Shown in pieces: positions 1 to 7,727 of a stretch of DNA of 64,000 bases. Made by a program: the position numbers and the translations under genes. Position 1 is the stretch's first letter; each line of letters starts with the position of its first letter. The notes under the pieces are model-generated. The model searched no databases. It saw only the letters and a list, made by a program, of their open reading frames with translations, and was not told the origin of the DNA. This stretch comes from Bradyrhizobium sp. Ce-3 (GTDB lineage Bacteria; Pseudomonadota; Alphaproteobacteria; Rhizobiales; Xanthobacteraceae). The DNA is taken from contig NZ_BQUV01000009.1 in assembly GCF_022835695.1 (NCBI RefSeq), positions 186,001 through 250,000 of the forward strand, in the 5' to 3' direction.

Positions 1-2
1 GC

Positions 3-269
3 ACCTTCCGCGAGAACGGCAACCGCGGCACCGATCACGGCCATGGCAGCGTCTACTGGGTGATGGGCGGCGGCATCAATGGCGGTCGGATGGCCGGCGA
101 GCAGGTCAAGGTCGCGGAGGCGACGCTGTTCCAGAACCGCGATCTGCCGGTTCTGACCGACTACAAGGCGTTCTTCGGCGGCCTGATCCAGCGCGTCTAC
201 GGCCTGCAGCAGGCCAGCATCGATCGCATCTTCCCCGGCATCAAGCCGAAGGATCTGAATTTGGTTTAA
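3..269 (+). CDS. DUF1501 family protein, C-terminal fragment
   Basis: The reading frame is open from the first bases of the window and stops at 267-269, so only the last 88 or so residues are present. The fragment shows a GTDHGHG stretch followed by VYWVMGGGINGG, which is the typical C-terminal metal-site-like region of DUF1501 proteins. These are usually Tat-exported and distantly related to the alkaline phosphatase/sulfatase fold; their substrate is not known. DUF1800 partners often precede them, but that region lies outside the window. The gene is convergent with the pip-pqq operon and separated from it by an interspersed repeat. Confidence 0.75.
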   Translation, partial: TFRENGNRGTDHGHGSVYWVMGGGINGGRMAGEQVKVAEATLFQNRDLPVLTDYKAFFGGLIQRVYGLQQASIDRIFPGIKPKDLNLV

Positions 270-296
270 GGAAGTTGAGCGGCGGCATTTGCTTCA

Positions 297-438
297 CCTC
301 GCCCCGCGCGCGGGGAGAGGTCGGATCGTATCGAAGATGCGATCCGGGTGAGGGGGACCCTCCACGAGTCCATCTCTCACCGTCGGTGCGGAGCTAGCCC
401 CTCACCCCAACCCTCTCCCCGTAAGAACGGGGCGAGGG
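297..438. repeat. Interspersed palindromic repeat, 'ctcgcccc' family, copy 1
   Basis: The element is bounded by CCTCGCCCCG and CGGGGCGAGG and contains internal hairpins (CGGGGAGAGG with CCTCTCCCCG type arms, GATCGTATC/GATGCGATC). The same family recurs at 37701-37843 and, diverged, at 48972-49104. It fills the gap between the convergent DUF1501 gene and pip and may act as a bidirectional transcription end. Confidence 0.75.
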
Positions 439-474
439 AGCGCAATCTCGTCGCGGTTGTTATTCGACCAACGC

Positions 475-1449
475 TCATACGGCTTTCGCGGCCAGATCCG
501 CGATTGCCTTCATCACGGCGTTGCGGATGCCGGGATCGTACAGGATGTGGCCGGCGTCATCGACGATGCGGACCTCGCTGCCCGGCCAGCGCGCGGCCAG
601 TGCGTGCGATGTCGCGGGCGGACACAGCAGATCGTAGCGGCCCTGCACCAGGATGCCGGGAATGCCTTTGAGCCTGCCGGCGTCCTCCATCAGCTGGTTC
701 GGCCGCATGAAGCAATTATTGGCGAAGTAATGCGCTTCCATGAACGGCGTCGAGGGCAGGGCGCCCGATGCCTTGAGGTCAAGCCGGGTCTGCTTCGGCG
801 TGTGCTCCGACAGCACGCGTTCGGTGTCGTGCCAGGCGCGCGCGGCCTGCGCATGCACGGCGGCGTCGGGATCGAGGATCCGGCGGTAATAGGCCGCAAG
901 CGGGGCTGCGCGCTCGTCCTCCGGCAGGAAGTTCAGGAAGTCCTCGTAGAGCGAGGGATAGAAGCGCGGCAGGGCGCGCAGGAACACATCGTCCAGTTCC
1001 TCAGCCGTGCCGAGAAACGTCGCGCGCAGCACCAGGCCGCTGACCTGCTCGGGATGCGCTTGCGCATAGGCCAGCGCCAGCGTCGCGCCCCAGGAGCCGC
1101 CGACCACCATCCAGCGCGCAAAGCCGAAGCGCTCGCGGATCTTCTCCATGTCGGCGATCAGATGCTGCGTCGTGTTGTGGTCGCGGCTGCCCTTCGGCCG
1201 GCTGCGGCCGCAACCGCGTTGGTCGAACAGCACGGCGTGAAAGCGCTCGGGATCGAACAGCCGGCGATGATCGGGCTGGCAGCCGCTGCCGGGACCGCCA
1301 TGCAGGTAGACCGCGGGGATGCCGCCTTCGCGCCCGACGCTCTCGACGTGCAAATTGTGCCCGTCGCCGACATCGAGCCATTCCGATGTGAGTGGAGCAA
1401 AGGGATCGGCGCGCCTGGCAGCCTTGCCGGCATCAGCGTCAGGCGCCAT
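475..1449 (-). CDS. pip: Proline iminopeptidase
   Basis: Alpha/beta hydrolase of 324 residues that should release N-terminal proline from peptides in the cytoplasm (EC 3.4.11.5, peptidase family S33). Visible motifs are HGGPGSG for the oxyanion hole, DQRGCGRS, GGSWGATLALAYA around the nucleophile serine, GRYDLLCPP carrying the catalytic aspartate and DAGH carrying the histidine. The start at 1449 overlaps the last 11 bases of pqqE, so translation is probably coupled; an upstream extension in the same frame is only the shadow of pqqE. It is the last gene of the leftward pqq operon. A role in trimming peptides around PQQ maturation is possible but not shown; it may simply be cotranscribed. Confidence 0.9.
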   Translation of the reverse strand: MAPDADAGKAARRADPFAPLTSEWLDVGDGHNLHVESVGREGGIPAVYLHGGPGSGCQPDHRRLFDPERFHAVLFDQRGCGRSRPKGSRDHNTTQHLIADMEKIRERFGFARWMVVGGSWGATLALAYAQAHPEQVSGLVLRATFLGTAEELDDVFLRALPRFYPSLYEDFLNFLPEDERAAPLAAYYRRILDPDAAVHAQAARAWHDTERVLSEHTPKQTRLDLKASGALPSTPFMEAHYFANNCFMRPNQLMEDAGRLKGIPGILVQGRYDLLCPPATSHALAARWPGSEVRIVDDAGHILYDPGIRNAVMKAIADLAAKAV

Positions 1450-2689
1450 GAGATTTGTCCTGGGATTTGTCCTGAGATTTGTCCTGGGACTTTTCCTCGT
1501 CCGTCTCCAGCGTGCCGCCGGCGAAGTTGCGATAGAGGAAGCGGTTCTGCGTGCCGGCGGATTCCTGCTCGGCCTGCTTGAAGATCTCCTCGTGCCGCGG
1601 CGACAGTGCGCAGGCCGGGTCGGTGTTGCCGGCATCGCCGGTCAGCGCAAAGGCCTGGCAGCGGCAGCCGCCGAAATCGTCCTCGCGGAATTCGCAGGAC
1701 TTGCACGGCTCCGGCATCCAGCCGGTACCGCGATAGCGGTTGAAGGCCTCCGAGTTCTGCCAGATCCAGGCGATCGAATGGTTCGAGCGCACGGACTCGA
1801 ATTCGAGCCCGGTGATGCTCTCGGCGGCGTGGCACGGCAGCACCTTGCCGGCCGGCGAGATGTTGAAGAACTGGCGGCCCCAGCCGCCCATGCATTTCTT
1901 CGGCCGCAGCGCGTAGTAATCCGGCACCACGTAGTCGATCGCGAGCGTGCCCTTCAGGCGCACTTGCGCGTCCTCGACGATGCGGCTGGTCTCCTCGATC
2001 TGCTCGATGGTCGGCATCAGCGCGGCGCGGTTCTTCAGCGCCCAGCCGTAATACTGCACGTTGGCGACTTCGAGCCGGTCGGCGTCGAGATCGACCGCCA
2101 TCTGGATGATGTCGGGGAGCTGATGCAGGTTCTGCCGGTGCATCACGGCATTCACCGTCAGCGGCATGTCGAGCTCGCGGGTCCATTTCGCGACCTCGAG
2201 CTTCTTCTTGTGCGCGTCCTTCAGCCCTGCGACACGGTCGGCGACGTTGGGCTCGTTGCCCTGAAAACTGATCTGCACATGGCTGAGGCCGGCATCGGCC
2301 AGAGCCGACAGCTTGTCTTTGGTCAGCAGCACGGCCGAGGTGATCAGGTTGGAATACAGCCCGACGTCGGACGCATGCTGGACCAGCTCGACGATGTCCT
2401 TGCGCGCGGTCGGCTCGCCGCCGGAGAAATGGACCTGCAGCACGCCGAGCTCGGCGAGCTCGCTCAGCACCTTCTTCCATTCCTCGGTGGTGAGCTCGGT
2501 CGAGCCGCGGTCGAGCTCGACCGGGTTCGAGCAGTAGGGGCATTGCAGCGGGCAGCGGTGGGTGACCTCGAGCAGCACCGCGAGCGGGATGCCGTAGGTC
2601 TCGGCCGCCGAGCGCGTTTGCTCGAGCACCGCGAGCCCGTCGGTCGGGCCTGCCGTCGCTGTCTTGTTGCCGGCGAGCGTGTCAGTCAT
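1439..2689 (-). CDS. pqqE: PQQ biosynthesis radical SAM protein PqqE
   Basis: Radical SAM enzyme of 416 residues that forms the carbon-carbon bond between the glutamate and tyrosine side chains of PqqA, the first step of PQQ synthesis. The cluster motif CPLQCPYC uses Cys46, Cys50 and Cys53. A SPASM domain near the C-terminus is seen in CMGGWGRQFF, CHAAESI and CKSCEFREDDFGGCRCQA. The start at 2689 overlaps the pqqD stop by four bases (ATGA), and an in-frame upstream extension is rejected because it runs through pqqD. The last residues are a repetitive hydrophilic KSQD tail that is not part of the enzyme core. It works with PqqD, which holds PqqA. Confidence 0.97.
   Translation of the reverse strand: MTDTLAGNKTATAGPTDGLAVLEQTRSAAETYGIPLAVLLEVTHRCPLQCPYCSNPVELDRGSTELTTEEWKKVLSELAELGVLQVHFSGGEPTARKDIVELVQHASDVGLYSNLITSAVLLTKDKLSALADAGLSHVQISFQGNEPNVADRVAGLKDAHKKKLEVAKWTRELDMPLTVNAVMHRQNLHQLPDIIQMAVDLDADRLEVANVQYYGWALKNRAALMPTIEQIEETSRIVEDAQVRLKGTLAIDYVVPDYYALRPKKCMGGWGRQFFNISPAGKVLPCHAAESITGLEFESVRSNHSIAWIWQNSEAFNRYRGTGWMPEPCKSCEFREDDFGGCRCQAFALTGDAGNTDPACALSPRHEEIFKQAEQESAGTQNRFLYRNFAGGTLETDEEKSQDKSQDKSQDKSHGA
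1451..1492 (-). repeat. 12-bp tandem repeat at the 3' end of pqqE
   Basis: Three and a half copies of a 12-base unit encode the peptide KSQDKSQDKSQDKS at the very C-terminus of PqqE. The start codon of pip lies directly after the array in the direction of transcription. A change of one unit keeps the pqqE frame. Confidence 0.9.
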
Positions 2690-2994
2690 GCCGTGCTCTC
2701 GCGCGCTTCGGTGAGAAAGCCCTTGTCGGCCAGATCCTGCAGCATCGTGATCACGTCGGTCGCGATCGCCTCGCGTGGCGCGGCGTATTTTTCCGCGAGC
2801 TGGTCCACCATGTCGGCGACGCTGCGCACGCCGTCGCAAAGCTGCAATACCTCGACCGCGATTTCGTCCGGCGCCAGCACGCGCTCCGGCGCCAGGATCA
2901 CCCAGACCTGCCGGGTCTCGTCGAATTTCAGCTTGGTATGGCGCGGCAGTTTCGGCCGGCTGGTCTCGCTGACGCTGATGTTGCGGCTGGCCAT
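2686..2994 (-). CDS. pqqD: PQQ biosynthesis peptide chaperone PqqD
   Basis: A protein of 102 residues of the RiPP recognition element fold. It binds the PqqA precursor and presents it to PqqE. Typical features are the N-terminal PKLPRHTKLKFDETR segment, the ERVLAPDEIAVEVLQLCDG core and a winged-helix end (LQDLADKGFL). It sits 12 bases after pqqC and overlaps pqqE by four bases, consistent with tight stoichiometric coupling of chaperone and radical SAM enzyme. Confidence 0.96.
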   Translation of the reverse strand: MASRNISVSETSRPKLPRHTKLKFDETRQVWVILAPERVLAPDEIAVEVLQLCDGVRSVADMVDQLAEKYAAPREAIATDVITMLQDLADKGFLTEARESTA

Positions 2995-3006
2995 GATGCT
3001 TTGTCT

Positions 3007-3786
3007 CTAACTTGTCTTCGGCACGAAGGCGCCGGGCGGGATCTGGCCGTCGACATACGCATGATAGAGCGCGTCGAGCTGCACCCACAGCACGTTGGTC
3101 TTGAAGATCAGCGCATTGCAGACCGCCTCGCGCTCTGCGGGCGTCTTCGCATGCTGCTTGACATAGTCGAGCGCGAAGCCGGCGTCGCGCGGCGCCTGGG
3201 TCAGGCGGCGGCTGAAATAGCTCATGATGTCGGGGTTGACGAAGTCGTAATGCTTCAGCATCCCCGAGATGCGCTCCTCGTGCAGGTTCGGCGCGAACAA
3301 TTCGGTGAGCGAGGAGGCGATCGCCTCCAGCGGGCTGCGGTCGCGGCAGAAGTGCACATAGGCCTCCACGGCAAAGCGCGTCGCCGGCAGGATGCCTTCG
3401 GTGGATTCGACATAGGCGGTGTCGAGGCCGAGGCCTTCGGTCAGCTTCAGCCAGCGCTCGATGCCGCCCTCATTGCCGAGATCGCCGTCATGATCCTCGA
3501 TGCGGTGGCGCCATTCGATCCGCGTGTTGCGGTCGCGGAAGCGCGAGATCACCATCGCGTCCTTCAGCGGGATCGTGCTCTGGTAATAGTAGCGGTTCAG
3601 CGCCCAGGCCTGGACCTGGCCCTTGTTGAGCTTGCCGCCGTGCAGCAGGCGGTGGAACGGGTGCAGGCTGTGGTAGCGCGTCGCGCCGATCGTGCGCAGC
3701 GTCGCCTCCATCTCCTCGGCACTGTCGAGCGTGATGCCCTTGCCGATCGAGAGCGCGGTCATTCCGTTGGTTGGCACCACATTCAC
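3007..3786 (-). CDS. pqqC: Pyrroloquinoline-quinone synthase PqqC
   Basis: Cofactor-free oxidase (EC 1.3.3.11) that carries out the last ring closure and eight-electron oxidation to PQQ. The conserved NRYYYQSTIPLKDA helix and RIEDHDGD motif are present. I choose GTG at 3786 because it gives a GTGA overlap with the pqqB stop and has GGAG eight bases upstream; the product is then 259 residues. The ATG at 3762 (251 residues, the length of the Klebsiella enzyme) has no visible ribosome binding site but remains possible. The larger in-frame ORF reaching 4026 is a shadow of pqqB. Confidence 0.95.
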   Translation of the reverse strand: MNVVPTNGMTALSIGKGITLDSAEEMEATLRTIGATRYHSLHPFHRLLHGGKLNKGQVQAWALNRYYYQSTIPLKDAMVISRFRDRNTRIEWRHRIEDHDGDLGNEGGIERWLKLTEGLGLDTAYVESTEGILPATRFAVEAYVHFCRDRSPLEAIASSLTELFAPNLHEERISGMLKHYDFVNPDIMSYFSRRLTQAPRDAGFALDYVKQHAKTPAEREAVCNALIFKTNVLWVQLDALYHAYVDGQIPPGAFVPKTS

Positions 3787-4712
3787 AGCACGATCTCCGT
3801 TCCGTCGGAGGGAATCTGCCAGCCCGCCTGTTCGGCCGCCTTGCGTTCGGCCGAGGTCCCAAGCAGCGCCGGGTTGGAGTTGTTGATATGCAAAAACACT
3901 TTTCGTCCGATGTCGAGCCCGGCGAGGCTTTCGATCGCACCCTGATCGCCCGACATCGCGATATGTCCCATGCCCTGGCCGGTCTTGTTGCCAAGACCCG
4001 CCGCGATCAGCTCGTCGTCGCGCCACACCGTGCCGTCGAAGAACACCAGGGGCGCGCCCTTGATCCGTGCTTTCAGGTCGTCGGTCACTCGGGCGCAGGC
4101 AGCCAGGAAGTAGAAGTATTTGCCGCTGCGCTTGTCCGCAATACGCAGGCCGAGCGTATCACCGACGCCGTCGGCGCCCGCCGGATGCGCCTTGCCCTCG
4201 AGATACCAGGCGCCCTTGCCGGGAACCTCGAACGGCAGCACCTCGAGTCCCGACGGCGATCCGTCGGGCAGGGCCGGCTCGAAGGCCTGGTCGACCGCGA
4301 TCGGCAGGCGGGCGACGTTCTTCTCGCTCAGCACGTTGAAGATGCTGTTGGAGCGCAGGATCGCCAGCACGCGCTCATGGGCGTAGATCGCAAATGGCGA
4401 GCCCTCGCGCATCGACAGCAGGCCGGTGACCGCATCGATCTCGCCATTGGTGAGGACGACGCCGGCGATCGGGCTGTGGCGCAGGGCGCCGGGCTTCGGA
4501 TGCAGCTGCGGCGTCGCGGTTAGTTGCTGGCGCAGATCGGGCGACGCGTTGACGAGGAACCAGTGTGCGCCGTCGCCGCTGACGGCGATCGAGGCTTGCG
4601 TGCTCTGCAATTGCGGATGGTCGCTGCGTGCGGTCCTGCACACGGCACAGCCGCAGTTCCACTGCGGAACGCCGCCACCCGCCGCGGCACCCAGGACGAC
4701 GACACGAAGCAT
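3783..4712 (-). CDS. pqqB: PQQ biosynthesis protein PqqB
   Basis: Metallo-beta-lactamase-fold protein of 309 residues that hydroxylates the crosslinked Glu-Tyr intermediate. The start MLRVVVLGAAAGGGVPQWNC is the family signature; further on come NASPDLRQQL and the FLHINNSNP region that supplies metal-site residues. It is separated from pqqA by 146 bases, the usual arrangement in which the short pqqA message is made in excess over the rest of the operon. That gap holds a small stem (AACAC...GTGTT near 4779-4795) that could slow or stop transcription, but there is no U-tract, so no terminator is called. Confidence 0.97.
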   Translation of the reverse strand: MLRVVVLGAAAGGGVPQWNCGCAVCRTARSDHPQLQSTQASIAVSGDGAHWFLVNASPDLRQQLTATPQLHPKPGALRHSPIAGVVLTNGEIDAVTGLLSMREGSPFAIYAHERVLAILRSNSIFNVLSEKNVARLPIAVDQAFEPALPDGSPSGLEVLPFEVPGKGAWYLEGKAHPAGADGVGDTLGLRIADKRSGKYFYFLAACARVTDDLKARIKGAPLVFFDGTVWRDDELIAAGLGNKTGQGMGHIAMSGDQGAIESLAGLDIGRKVFLHINNSNPALLGTSAERKAAEQAGWQIPSDGTEIVL

Positions 4713-4858
4713 GATCCGTCCCCTGGAGAGCTTTTACTTGGACCCAGAAACGTTACGAGGTGGACCCCGGATTTGAAACACACCCCCGTGTTCGGGAGCG
4801 CGTCACGCCCGGATGTCCACCTGCGCTAAAACGCTAAACGTGTATAGGGCGCTGCCGC

Positions 4859-4939
4859 TTACTTGCGGGTGGCGCACATATACATGTTGATTTCCATGCC
4901 GACCGACACTTCGACGATCTTCGGTGCTTTCCAGGCCAT
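4859..4939 (-). CDS. pqqA: PQQ precursor peptide PqqA
   Basis: A 26-residue ribosomal peptide, too short for most gene finders. It contains EVSVGMEINMY, with Glu16 and Tyr20 at the positions that PqqE crosslinks and that become the atoms of PQQ. An AAGGAG ribosome binding site lies eight bases before the ATG. The rest of the peptide is removed by proteases; no pqqF/G protease is seen in the window, although pip at the operon end is a peptidase. Confidence 0.97.
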   Translation of the reverse strand: MAWKAPKIVEVSVGMEINMYMCATRK

Positions 4940-5081
4940 TTGGCTCTCCTTGTTGCAACCGGACGAACTTTCCGCCCTGGAGGGTAAACTACTGTGGTTG
5001 GAAAAGTTCGCCACTTAAATTTTTCGCAAGGTGGCCCTGCCGACGGACATGCTGCGCTGCAAAAAGCGGATCCGGCCCACT

Positions 5082-5093
5082 CACAAATTTGTG
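5082..5093. promoter_or_regulatory. 12-bp perfect palindrome CACAAATTTGTG upstream of pqqA
   Basis: An uninterrupted palindrome 143 bases upstream of the pqqA start, in an AT-rich patch. Its symmetry fits a dimeric helix-turn-helix regulator. No regulator is identified. Confidence 0.4.
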
Positions 5094-5141
5094 CACGCCT
5101 TTCCCGTCAAAACCCGGTGGCGTCAGACCTTTTTCCTGTTG

Positions 5142-5157
5142 TTCGCCACACGGCGAA
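5142..5157. promoter_or_regulatory. Inverted repeat TTCGCC-acac-GGCGAA upstream of pqqA
   Basis: Six-base perfect arms with a four-base spacer, about 200 bases upstream of pqqA and about 110 bases upstream of the divergent DUF6894 gene. It could be an operator or a hairpin. Confidence 0.35.
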
Positions 5158-5264
5158 TGGTGATCTTGGGTTAAGAGACAGGAGCCCTGCGGTCCTCCCA
5201 AGGTCCTGGTGACTAAACTGTGCTTTCCCGTGACGGAAAGCGACTAACCGAGCCGAGTTCGCCG

Positions 5265-5522
5265 ATGCCACGCTATTTCTTCAATACCCGTATCGGCGAC
5301 GAGCTGATCTCCGATCCCGACGGCGAAATCCTGCGGGATCCGGATCGTGCGTGGGAAATGGCGCGGGCGATGATTCGCGAATTGCTCAAGACCGAAGGCG
5401 CCGACGGCGCGCTGCTCAGCGCCGTCATCGAGGTGACTGACGACGAGGGCGAGATCGTGCTGGAGTTTCCCTTCACCGAGGCAATCCTCGATCGCCCGGA
5501 CCGCTCGATGACGCGGCACTGA
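5265..5522 (+). CDS. DUF6894 domain protein
   Basis: Small acidic protein of 85 residues. It opens with MPRYFFNTRIGDELISDPDG and then LRDPDRAWEMARAMIREL, the standard pattern of DUF6894, a family abundant in Rhizobiales and without known function. A second member with the same YFF start lies at 52634-52867. The gene is divergent from pqqA; a further 15 in-frame codons upstream lack a good ribosome binding site. Confidence 0.8.
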   Translation: MPRYFFNTRIGDELISDPDGEILRDPDRAWEMARAMIRELLKTEGADGALLSAVIEVTDDEGEIVLEFPFTEAILDRPDRSMTRH

Positions 5523-5589
5523 CGCGCGCCGGCTGGGCCGTCTGGTCACAACCATGCGTTGGCCGATGTCAGCATGTTTCCGATTGCAA

Positions 5590-5601
5590 TTGTCCGGACA
5601 A
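5590..5601. promoter_or_regulatory. 12-bp palindrome TTGTCCGGACAA before the PQQ dehydrogenase
   Basis: A perfect palindrome about 90 bases upstream of the sugar dehydrogenase start, with partly symmetric AT flanks. It is a plausible operator for a dimeric repressor or activator. It does not resemble the palindrome upstream of pqqA, so the two transcripts may be under different control. Confidence 0.4.
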
Positions 5602-5690
5602 ATTCGCAAGACTATGAACGGAAAGCCGAACGGCGCCGCGCGACGTCAATGGCGCAATCAACAACGGCTTCCACCCAGGGGAGATCATCC

Positions 5691-6962
5691 ATGAAAAAAC
5701 ACTCGTTCGCACCGCGCAGCCTGCTGCTCGCGGGCGTCATGCTGGGGGCGTTGACGCTCTCTGCTGCGGCGCAGCAGCCGGCCGCACCGGCGGCAGGCGC
5801 CGCGCCCGCCGCGCAGCCGCTGCCGCCGGGCTCGCCCTTGATCGGGCGTCCCGACAATGAAGCGGCCGCCAAGCTCGCCCCGGTGGCACCGCCGCCGCTG
5901 CCGTCCGCGCCCGACAAGCTGCCGCTCGCCAAGCTCAAGGTGCCGGCCGGCTTCAATGTCGAGGTCTATGCCGCCGGGATGGCCAATGCGCGCTCGCTGG
6001 CGCTCGGCGACAAGGGCACCGTGTTCGTCGGCAGCCGGCTGGTCGACAAGGTCTATGCCATCGTCAACAAGGACGGCAAGCGCTCGGTCAAGGTGATCGC
6101 CTCCGGCCTCTACCGCCCGAACGGCGTCGCCTTCAAGGACGGCACGCTGTACATCGCCGAGCTGTCGAAGGTCTCCAAGATCGACAAGATCGAGGACAAT
6201 CTGGACAACCCGCCAAAGCCTGTCGTCATCTACGACAAGCTGCCGAAGGACGAGGCGCATGGCTGGAAGTTCATCGCGATCGGTCCCGACAACAAGCTCT
6301 ACGTCCCGGTCGGCCAGCCCGGCAACAACGTGCTGCACGACGCCGACCACGGCCAGATCCGCCGCATGAATCTCGACGGCTCCGGCGCCGAGATCTACGC
6401 GCTCGGCGTCCGCAACTCGGTCGGCTTCGACTGGAATCCCGAGACCAAGCAGATGTACTTCACCGACAACGGCCGCGACTGGCTGTCGGAGACGGTGCCG
6501 GAAGACGAGCTCAACCGCGTCACCAAGGCCGGCGAGGATTTCGGCGCGCCGTTCTGCTACCAGGGCAACATCATCGACCAGGAGCTCGGCTGGGGTAAGT
6601 CCTGCAAGGACTACACCGCGCCGGTCGGCCTGATGGGCCCGCACACCGCCTCGCTCGGCATGCGCTTCTACACCGGCAGCCAGTTCCCGAAGAGCTACAA
6701 GAACGCAATCTTCGTCGCGCGTCACGGCTCCTGGAACAAGTCGCAGAAGCAGGGCGGTGACGTCGTCGTCGTCAAGCTGAACAAGGACGGCACCGTGAAG
6801 TCGATGGAGCCGTTCCTGACGGGCTTCCTCGAGGACAACAAATATGTCGGCCGCCCGGTCGACGTGATGCTGCTGAAGGACGGCTCCCTGCTGGTCTCCG
6901 ACGACTGGAACGGCGCGGTCTATCGCGTCAGCTACGGCAAGCCGAAGGTCGCGAACCAATAA
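5691..6962 (+). CDS. PQQ-dependent sugar (sorbosone-type) dehydrogenase, secreted
   Basis: A 423-residue protein with a signal peptide ending near SAAAQQPAAP, a Pro/Ala-rich spacer, and then a six-bladed beta-propeller of the glucose/sorbosone dehydrogenase family. Propeller landmarks include GLYRPNGVAFKDGTLY, DEAHGWKFIAIGPDNKLY, YALGVRNSVGFDWNP, ARHGSWNKS and DVMLLKDGSLLVSDDWNG. It should oxidise an aldose or related sugar in the periplasm using PQQ; the exact substrate cannot be read from sequence. The start at 5691 has AGGGGAG upstream and gives a proper signal peptide, unlike the longer in-frame ORF. A strong terminator follows and the next gene is a cytochrome c, a plausible electron acceptor. 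Confidence 0.9.
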   Translation: MKKHSFAPRSLLLAGVMLGALTLSAAAQQPAAPAAGAAPAAQPLPPGSPLIGRPDNEAAAKLAPVAPPPLPSAPDKLPLAKLKVPAGFNVEVYAAGMANARSLALGDKGTVFVGSRLVDKVYAIVNKDGKRSVKVIASGLYRPNGVAFKDGTLYIAELSKVSKIDKIEDNLDNPPKPVVIYDKLPKDEAHGWKFIAIGPDNKLYVPVGQPGNNVLHDADHGQIRRMNLDGSGAEIYALGVRNSVGFDWNPETKQMYFTDNGRDWLSETVPEDELNRVTKAGEDFGAPFCYQGNIIDQELGWGKSCKDYTAPVGLMGPHTASLGMRFYTGSQFPKSYKNAIFVARHGSWNKSQKQGGDVVVVKLNKDGTVKSMEPFLTGFLEDNKYVGRPVDVMLLKDGSLLVSDDWNGAVYRVSYGKPKVANQ

Positions 6963-6975
6963 GCTGAAACCAGGG

Positions 6976-7011
6976 ATCGGGGGCAGCGCGTGCTGCCCCC
7001 GATTTCTTTTT
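6976..7011 (+). terminator. Intrinsic terminator after the sugar dehydrogenase
   Basis: A 12-bp perfect stem (ATCGGGGGCAGC / GCTGCCCCCGAT) with a four-base loop, followed by TTCTTTTT. The downstream cytochrome gene begins 24 bases later, so readthrough or a separate promoter must supply it. Confidence 0.85.
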
Positions 7012-7034
7012 GAACTGCATGCAAGGATGGACCG

Positions 7035-7601
7035 ATGCGTAGGCTCGCAATCGCCGCGGCGCTGGCCGCTCTCAGCTTCTCGGCAAACGCCGAGACCATC
7101 CAGGAACGCACTGTCGCGTGCTTTGCCTGCCATGGCGAGCATGGCACGTCGGAAACCGAGAACACGCCGTCGCTTGGTGGCCAGACCGCGCCCTATGCGC
7201 TGATCCAGCTGTTCATGTTCCGCGAGAAGCTCAGGGTATTCGAGCCGATGAACGAGATGGCGAAGCCGATGACCGACGACGATCTGCGCGCCTTCTCCGA
7301 TTTCATCGCCACTCTGCCGAAGCCTGTGCCGCCCACCGATGCCGGCGATCCGGCACGGATGGCGCGCGGCCAGGCCTTGGCGCAGCAGAACCGCTGCAAC
7401 AGCTGCCACAACACCGATTTCTCCGGCAAGGACAACGTCCCCCGCATCGCCAACCAGCGCGAGGACTACCTCGCCAAGACGCTGGCCGAATACAAGGACA
7501 ACAGCCGCCACGGCTATGATGCCACCATGGCCGACGTGATGCAGACGGTCACCAAGGAGCAGATCGGCGACCTTGCCTATTACATCGCGCATGTCCGGTG
7601 A
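7035..7601 (+). CDS. Di-haem cytochrome c (c4/c5 type), periplasmic
   Basis: A 188-residue protein with a cleavable signal peptide ([20 protein letters not shown]) and two haem-binding motifs, CFACH at 29-33 and CNSCH at 121-125, one in each half. The layout is that of cytochrome c4-like proteins, which shuttle electrons from periplasmic dehydrogenases to terminal oxidases. Its position right after a PQQ-type dehydrogenase suggests it takes electrons from that enzyme. A conserved methionine in PMNEMAKPM and ADVMQTV regions may serve as sixth ligands. Confidence 0.92.
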   Translation: MRRLAIAAALAALSFSANAETIQERTVACFACHGEHGTSETENTPSLGGQTAPYALIQLFMFREKLRVFEPMNEMAKPMTDDDLRAFSDFIATLPKPVPPTDAGDPARMARGQALAQQNRCNSCHNTDFSGKDNVPRIANQREDYLAKTLAEYKDNSRHGYDATMADVMQTVTKEQIGDLAYYIAHVR

Positions 7602-7650
7602 AACATCAGGCGGCGTGCCGCTGGCCTTGTTCTCCGTCCTCTTCGTTCGA

Positions 7651-7696
7651 GCATGATCTTTTCGGAAAATCCGCTACACACTTTTCCGGATCATGC
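7651..7696. repeat. Interspersed palindrome, 'gcatgatc' family, copy 1
   Basis: Ends are GCATGATC and GATCATGC, with TTTTCGGAAAA and CTTTTCCG inside, forming one imperfect hairpin. Related copies are at 50532-50603, 61879-61923 and, with a different core, 51711-51781. Here it separates the cytochrome gene from the amidase. Confidence 0.8.
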
Positions 7697-7727
7697 TGTA
7701 AAACGCCTCCGTCACACGGAGTAGCAC

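Larger units (their letters stand above)
4940..5264. other. Intergenic region driving pqqA (leftward) and the DUF6894 gene (rightward)
   Basis: A 325-base gap between divergent genes. It is noticeably richer in A and T than its surroundings around 5018-5035 and 5080-5095 and holds two clear inverted repeats, annotated separately. The pqqA promoter should lie here, but no single -35/-10 pair stands out. Confidence 0.6.

Noticed and set aside
5685-7592. A 635-codon leftward open frame opposite the sugar dehydrogenase and cytochrome genes
   Set aside because: It is a GC-driven shadow: no signal, no family motif, and the rightward frames carry clear domains and CxxCH motifs.
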